A stretch of DNA of 64,000 bases from Sphingomonas adhaesiva. GTDB taxonomy: Bacteria > Pseudomonadota > Alphaproteobacteria > Sphingomonadales > Sphingomonadaceae. A program made the translations under genes and the position numbers. Positions 59,620 to 64,000 of the stretch are shown here, piece by piece. The notes below the pieces were generated by a model. It had not been told where the DNA came from. It saw nothing but the letters and a program-made list of their open reading frames with translations, and made no database searches. The stretch lies in assembly GCF_036946125.1 (NCBI RefSeq), contig NZ_JAQIJT010000002.1, positions 2,292,001-2,356,000 of the forward strand. Direction: 5' to 3'. Positions within the stretch are counted from its first letter, which is position 1. Each line of letters opens with the position of its first letter.

Positions 59620-60693
59620 ATGGGCATTCTGGCGGCGCTGTTCGGCCAACTCACCATCGGCACCTTCAAGCAGGACACGATCACCGGGTCCAACGGCAAG
59701 GACACGATCTTCGCGCTGTGGGGCAACGACTGGGTCTATGGCGACAAGGCGCCGGACGCCAAGACCTACAATGCCGACTTCACCGCCGACGCCACCTGGA
59801 CCAACGTCTCCTCGACCGCGACCAGCATGGCGCTGACCGGGATGACCGTCACCGCGCAGGGTGGCGTCCTGTCGCGCTACAACGGCGCCAGCATCCTGTC
59901 GCCCAGCGACGGCGCGCCCAAGGAAGGCTGGACGAAGGAGATCGACGCCTACAACGACACGCCCGAGAAGATCGGCCTGTCGTTCGAGACCGCGCAGACC
60001 CATGTCGAGGTGACCGTCAAGCAGCTGTATCGCGAGATCCTGCTGGAATGGACCCCGACCCCGGAGAAGGTGAACCTCACCGTGTCCTTCACCGACGGCA
60101 GCACGGCGCAGGTGCAGGGCGTCGCGAGCGCCACGCCCAACAACGGCGAGCTGACGATCGCGCTCGACAGCGCCGACTTCGGCGGCCGCTACATCGCCGG
60201 CGTGGAGCTCACCCCGGCGCTCGACATCGCGCCGCAGCGCCCCGGCCTGCCCGATTCGATCAAGAACAGCCCGGGCGCCAGCCTGCCGTACAGCGAGTTC
60301 ACGCTGAAGTCGGTCAGCTATGTCGCCGATGCCAACGCATCGGTCGGCGGCAACGACAAGCTGTTCGGCGGCTGGGGCAACGACAAGCTGTGGGGCGGTG
60401 CGGGCAACGACTGCCTGGTCGGCGGCTGGGGCAACGACGTGCTCGTCGGCGGCTCGGGCAACAACACGCTGTGGGGCGGCGCAGGCCGCGACACCTTCGC
60501 GTTCGGCTGGGCGTCGAAGGGCTGCGACGTCATCAAGGACTTCGAAAAGGGCTATGACAAGATCAAGCTGATGGAGGGCATCACCATCACCGGCAGCAGC
60601 TACAGCAGCGCGGGCACGCTGCTGCACCTGTCGTCGGGCGGCGACGTGCTGCTGGCATGCGTCAAGATCGCCGACTGGCAGACGCTGCTGTAA
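59620..60693 (+). CDS. RTX-type calcium-binding protein, type I substrate candidate
   Basis: 357 aa from the ATG at 59620 (MGILAALFGQLTIGTFKQDT). No Sec signal. An RTX-like segment near the N-terminus (TITGSNGKDTIFALWGND), a beta-rich domain (about 55-235) with YNADFTADATWTNVSS, and C-terminal nonapeptide-like units, GGWGNDKLWGGAGNDCLVGG and others (about 245-300). The C-terminus ends ACVKIADWQTLL. Unusual are Trp in the turns (GGWGND, LWGG) and three Cys in the C-terminal third, which are rare in T1SS substrates. The gene is divergent from the BY-kinase/T1SS operon. Probably a secreted, calcium-binding cell-surface or matrix protein, perhaps carbohydrate-binding. Confidence 0.78.
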   Translation: MGILAALFGQLTIGTFKQDTITGSNGKDTIFALWGNDWVYGDKAPDAKTYNADFTADATWTNVSSTATSMALTGMTVTAQGGVLSRYNGASILSPSDGAPKEGWTKEIDAYNDTPEKIGLSFETAQTHVEVTVKQLYREILLEWTPTPEKVNLTVSFTDGSTAQVQGVASATPNNGELTIALDSADFGGRYIAGVELTPALDIAPQRPGLPDSIKNSPGASLPYSEFTLKSVSYVADANASVGGNDKLFGGWGNDKLWGGAGNDCLVGGWGNDVLVGGSGNNTLWGGAGRDTFAFGWASKGCDVIKDFEKGYDKIKLMEGITITGSSYSSAGTLLHLSSGGDVLLACVKIADWQTLL

Positions 60694-60714
60694 GCCGGGC
60701 GATCGAGGCGAAAG

Positions 60715-60751
60715 GGGCCGGCCGGTCGGGTGACCGGCCGGCCCTTTTTTT
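60715..60751 (+). terminator. Intrinsic terminator after the RTX-protein gene
   Basis: GGGCCGGCCGGTC at 60715-60727 pairs with GACCGGCCGGCCC at 60732-60744, loop GGGT, then seven T. Confidence 0.92.
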
Positions 60752-60808
60752 GTCGAGGCCGGACGGCGCGGCGGTCGTCGGGTACCCGGGGCCGGGTGTC
60801 GATCCGGC

Positions 60809-62287
60809 CTATACCTCGGTGCTGCCCGCATCGGCGGGCGAGGGATCGATCGGCAGGCGGCGGTTCTGCACGAACTGCCGGATCATCGCGATACCGCTGC
60901 GATCCTGCAGCAGATAGGCGGCGAAGAAGATCGCCCCCCCGGCCGGGACCAGCAGGACGAGGCGAAGCAGCGCCGACAGCGCGGGCGTCAGCGCGGTATC
61001 GGCCAGCCCCACCGCGGCGGCCATGGCCACCGCGCTGACCGCCGCCGGGCGAACGCTGCGCAGCACCACCATGATGCCGACGCCCAGCACGCGCCGCTGG
61101 AGGATCATCGCCAGCGGAAGCAGCAGATAGGCGCGCACCACGTTGACCGCCAGCATCGCCTCCCATCCCCAGGGCGCCACCGCGACGACCAGCGCGATGC
61201 CGAGCGCCGCCTGCCCGATCGACCAGCCGAGCACCAGCTTCGACCGGCCCGCCGCCGCCAGCGCGGCGATGAACAGCACGTTGACCTGCAACGGCACCAC
61301 CGCCAGCGCCAGGATGCGCATGGCGTCGGATGCCCCGCCCCAGCCGGGGCCGAACACGACCTCCACGATCGGCGGCGCCAGCGCGAATACGCCCATGAAG
61401 CAGGGAAACATGAACAGCGCGGACATGCGGCTCAGCTGCACATAGACCGCGTTGCGCTGGACGGGATCGTGCTGGACGCGCGCCTGCATCGGCATCGCGA
61501 TCTGGTGGAAGGGCGCGAAGGTCAGCTGGTTCAGCACGTCTATCACGCGCCCGCCGGCACGGATGAACGCGACGACGCCGGGCCCGAAATAGACGCCGCT
61601 GAGCAGCTCCGCGATCCGCCCGTTGAGCATGATGAACAGCTGCGACAGCGACAGATACCCGCCGAAGCGAAGGAAGCTCATGAAGGCGCCCGCGCGAAAC
61701 ACCAGCCGCGGGACCCAGCGAGTCGCCGTCCACGCCAGCACCGCCAGCACCGTCGCCATCACCAGCCGCTGTCCCACCAGCGCCCACGCGCCGAAGTGCA
61801 TCAGCGCCATGACGATGCCGACGACCGCGCCGGTCACGTTGGCGGCGACGTTGCGGAACGCGAGCGCGCGGAAGTTCATGTCGCGGGTCAGGCGGGCGTT
61901 GTGCATCACCCCCAGCGGGGTCAGCAGGAACACCAGCGCGAGCGCGCGCACCACCGGCGCCAGCTCCGGACGGTGATAGAAATCCGCGATCGGCTCGGCC
62001 AGCGCCAGCACCAGCACGCAGAACGCGAGCCCGAGCGCCATGTTCGCCCAGAAGGCGGTCGCCGCCTCATCCTCGTCCAGCGTCGCGCGCTGCACCAGCG
62101 CATCCGCGATCCCCGCGCTGCTCAGGATCAGCAGCAGGTCGACGACCGACGCCGCCAGCGCGACCAGCCCGAACGTCTCCGCCCCCAGCGTGCGGGCGAG
62201 CACCGCGAAGGCCACGAACGACACCAGCTGCGCACCCACGCTGGACGCGGTCGACCAGAACAGCGGCGCCTTGACCGACATACCCAT
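60809..62287 (-). CDS. Wzx-like polysaccharide flippase (oligosaccharide/lipid exporter family)
   Basis: About 492 aa, 12-14 membrane helices. The start chosen (62287; MGMSVKAPLFWSTASSVGAQ) follows GGGGG eight bases upstream. Typical MATE/Wzx-family stretches are VSFVAFAVLARTLGAETFGL and ALADALVQRATL-like loop segments, with paired helix hairpins to the end. It would move lipid-linked repeat units across the inner membrane for polymerisation by the Wzy-like protein at 35987-37324. The final residues (about 470-492) are polar. It converges with the RTX-protein gene; a terminator lies between. Confidence 0.9.
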   Translation of the reverse strand: MGMSVKAPLFWSTASSVGAQLVSFVAFAVLARTLGAETFGLVALAASVVDLLLILSSAGIADALVQRATLDEDEAATAFWANMALGLAFCVLVLALAEPIADFYHRPELAPVVRALALVFLLTPLGVMHNARLTRDMNFRALAFRNVAANVTGAVVGIVMALMHFGAWALVGQRLVMATVLAVLAWTATRWVPRLVFRAGAFMSFLRFGGYLSLSQLFIMLNGRIAELLSGVYFGPGVVAFIRAGGRVIDVLNQLTFAPFHQIAMPMQARVQHDPVQRNAVYVQLSRMSALFMFPCFMGVFALAPPIVEVVFGPGWGGASDAMRILALAVVPLQVNVLFIAALAAAGRSKLVLGWSIGQAALGIALVVAVAPWGWEAMLAVNVVRAYLLLPLAMILQRRVLGVGIMVVLRSVRPAAVSAVAMAAAVGLADTALTPALSALLRLVLLVPAGGAIFFAAYLLQDRSGIAMIRQFVQNRRLPIDPSPADAGSTEV

Positions 62288-62429
62288 GAACACGTCCCCC
62301 ACGATCCGTCGGCAAGACCCGGCGCCCTTCCCCATCCGCCTCCACGACGCAAGGGCGTCGCGGAAGGGCCATTGTCGTTCGCATGTCTCGGGCGTGCTGC
62401 GCCGCGGCATACGGCAAACGGCGAACACA

Positions 62430-62469
62430 AAAAAGGGGCGGCCCTCCCCGCGATGGGAGGGCCGCCCCG
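62430..62469 (-). terminator. Intrinsic terminator after the serralysin-like gene
   Basis: GGGGCGGCCCTCCC at 62436-62449 pairs with GGGAGGGCCGCCCC at 62456-62469. A run of six A on the plus strand (62430-62435) makes a T-tract on the minus strand. Confidence 0.9.
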
Positions 62470-62507
62470 CGACGGGCCGGAACGACCCGATGGGTAAAGG
62501 TGGCGGG

Positions 62508-64000
62508 TTACACCAGCCAGCCGCCCAGCACCTGCCCGTTCGTGTCGAGATAGCCGCGCTGCGTCAGCGACGCGATCGTCCACGCCTCGATCGTGATGAT
62601 CCCACCGCTCGCGGTGGTGACGCGCACCGCATCGGCCGTGCCGTCGCCGTTGCCGTCGTAATCGGCGAAGCGCGCGGTCTGGCCGTTGCCCTTCAGCGCG
62701 GCGAGCCCGCCCAGGAACGCGGTCACGTCGAAGTCGCCGCCCGGCACCGCCAGCGAGGATGCGCTGGTCAGCACGATCTTGTCCTGACCCGGATCGAAGT
62801 CGACCAGACGGTCGCTGCCCGATGCGGGAGCGAACAGGAACGTGTCACGCCCCAGCCCGCCGCGCAGCGAATCGTCGCCCGCGCCGCCGATCAGGAAGTC
62901 GTCGCCCGCGCCGCCCAGCAGCGAATCGTTGCCGTTGCCGCCGAACAGCGCGTCGCTGCCCTCGTCACCCTGGAGATAGTCGTTGCCGTCCAGCCCCTGC
63001 ATCACGTCGTTGCCGGCGCCGCCGACCAGGCGGTTGGCGACCGCGCTGCCGTTGACGATGTCGTTGAACGCCGTGCCGATCGCATTCTCGAAGTTGTTCA
63101 TGATGTCGCCGGTGGCACCCAGCCCGCCGCGACCGTTGGCCAGTTCGATACGCACCGCCGCCGTATCGGTGGCATAGCTGACGGTATCGATCCCGGCCCC
63201 GCCGTTCATCAGGTCGCGGCCACCGCCGCCGTTGATGACGTTGTTGCCCGCGTCGCCGGTGATGTAGTCGTCCTTGGTCGAACCGATGATGTTCTCGATG
63301 CCGATGAGCGTATCGTAGCCGGCCTTGCCGGTCGACATGCTGATGTACAGCCCCTTCGACGAGGTGACGAAGCTGGCGGTGTCGTTGCCGCCGCGGCCGT
63401 CGAGCACGTTGGCCGCCTCGTTGGCGATCAGCAGGTCGTCGCCGCCGCCGCCGATCGCATTCTCGATGATCGTGTTGTACGCGATCGAGATGTTGTCCTT
63501 GAACAGCGAGCTGGTGATCCCGTACTCCTTCTTCAGCGCTTCGTAGAAGTCGTAGGTCGCCTGCGTGCGGGCGGGCAGTCCGGCCGCGGCGCGGGCCGCA
63601 TTGACCTCCTCCAGCGTCAGGAACTTCGCCGCACCGCCGCCCGAGCTGAAGGCGCCCGGGTTGAGGTCGATCGTCGAGGGCGTGTTCCAGCCCGAGAAGT
63701 CGATCGTGTCGTTGCCGCCGGCGTCGTAGATGGCGACGATCGGCCGCGTGTTGAGCGCGAAGTCGAATTCGTTGCGCCCCGCGGTCGAGTTGAAGCCATA
63801 GACGGTGTTGCCGGTCCGGGTCGTCGGATCGGCGCCGTAGATGCGCTGGATCGCGGCGATGTCGTGGATCAGCGGGGGTCGCGGCATAAGCGAAGTTCAG
63901 CAGCGTGAAGTCGATGTGCTGCGCGCCGGTCTCATAGGCGTCCCAGTAGCTCATGATGCTGTACTGGGCGGAATCCTGCGCATATTTGGCGCTGTTCTTG
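62508..64000 (-). pseudogene. Serralysin-like (M10B) metalloprotease with RTX tail, frameshifted and cut by window edge
   Basis: The N-terminal catalytic part lies beyond the window. Near the edge (about 63925-63965 minus strand) the Met-turn is visible, YSIMSYWDAYETGAQH, which follows the zinc motif of serralysins. After NFAYAAT the frame shifts at a run of five G (63874-63878, C run on the coding strand); removing one base restores TPLIHDIAAIQRIYGAD and continues without stops. The remaining 450 residues are serralysin-type: GNTVYGFNSTAGRNEFDF, many RTX units (GGAGNDVMQGLDGNDYLQGD) and a C-terminal signal region ending QVLGGWLV. Either a real frameshift (pseudogene or phase variation) or a sequencing error in a homopolymer. 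It would be exported by the T1SS at 53697-56941. Confidence 0.8.

Noticed and set aside
1..64000. rRNA, tRNA, transposase or integrase genes
   Set aside because: No rRNA blocks or tRNA cloverleafs were recognised by eye, and no DDE or tyrosine-recombinase motif was found. Small RNAs cannot be excluded without a covariance-model search.

Overview
The window is high-GC alphaproteobacterial chromosome and most resembles a sphingomonad (Sphingomonas or a relative). The evidence is three large TonB-dependent receptors typical of sphingomonads, an exopolysaccharide locus with a fused tyrosine autokinase, a GH68 sucrose enzyme, and many short palindromic repeats of the kind scattered through these genomes. 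I saw no rRNA, tRNA, CRISPR array or intact insertion sequence.

Positions 1-31,600 hold housekeeping and nutrient-uptake genes. (a) 1-1591: the front of an M3 oligopeptidase. (b) 1667-6780: a sucrose-type locus with an MFS transporter of the sucrose/H+ symporter kind, a divergent TonB-dependent receptor and a GH68 levansucrase-like enzyme. Two mirror-image LacI-type operator sequences lie in the divergent promoter region. (c) 6992-13187: a second uptake module with a GST, a TonB-dependent receptor, two TetR-type regulators and an MFS transporter. The receptor and the MFS gene share the 11-bp motif TTATTGGTGCG just upstream of their starts. (d) 13463-16461: a large catalase translationally overlapped with a glutaminase. 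(e) 16482-28976: L,D-transpeptidase, lipoprotein, OYE-type oxidoreductase, crotonase-fold enzyme, TonB-domain protein, UvrA, a HAD/cupin pair and an OmpR/EnvZ-type two-component system. (f) 28966-31560: a third TonB-dependent receptor.

Positions 31,963-64,000 form a continuous cell-surface polysaccharide and secretion region. It holds two glycosyltransferases, a Wzy/O-antigen-ligase-like membrane protein, a Wzx-like flippase, a Wza-like export lipoprotein, a BY-kinase chain-length regulator, an outer-membrane beta-barrel, a pyruvyltransferase, and four kinds of acyl-transfer enzyme (two acyltransferase-3 proteins, one left-handed beta-helix acetyltransferase and one MBOAT/SGNH pair). Two GH16 glycanases are present.

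Interleaved with these is a complete inner-membrane type I secretion pair (ABC exporter plus HlyD-type adaptor) in the same operon as the BY-kinase and MBOAT genes. Around it lie five apparent type I substrates: a 923-aa GH16-RTX glycanase, a 357-aa RTX protein, a frameshifted serralysin-like protease, and two small 158-aa RTX-like paralogues with nearly the same C-terminus. My reading is that polymer synthesis, polymer trimming and secretion of calcium-dependent matrix proteins are encoded as one unit. The two 158-aa proteins are the least explained part and the best candidates for something new.

A Calx-beta/SGNH protein and its 134-aa neighbour inside this region look phage-tail-like. Many starts were moved downstream of the longest open frame to fit signal peptides, conserved N-termini or ribosome-binding sites; each entry says so.
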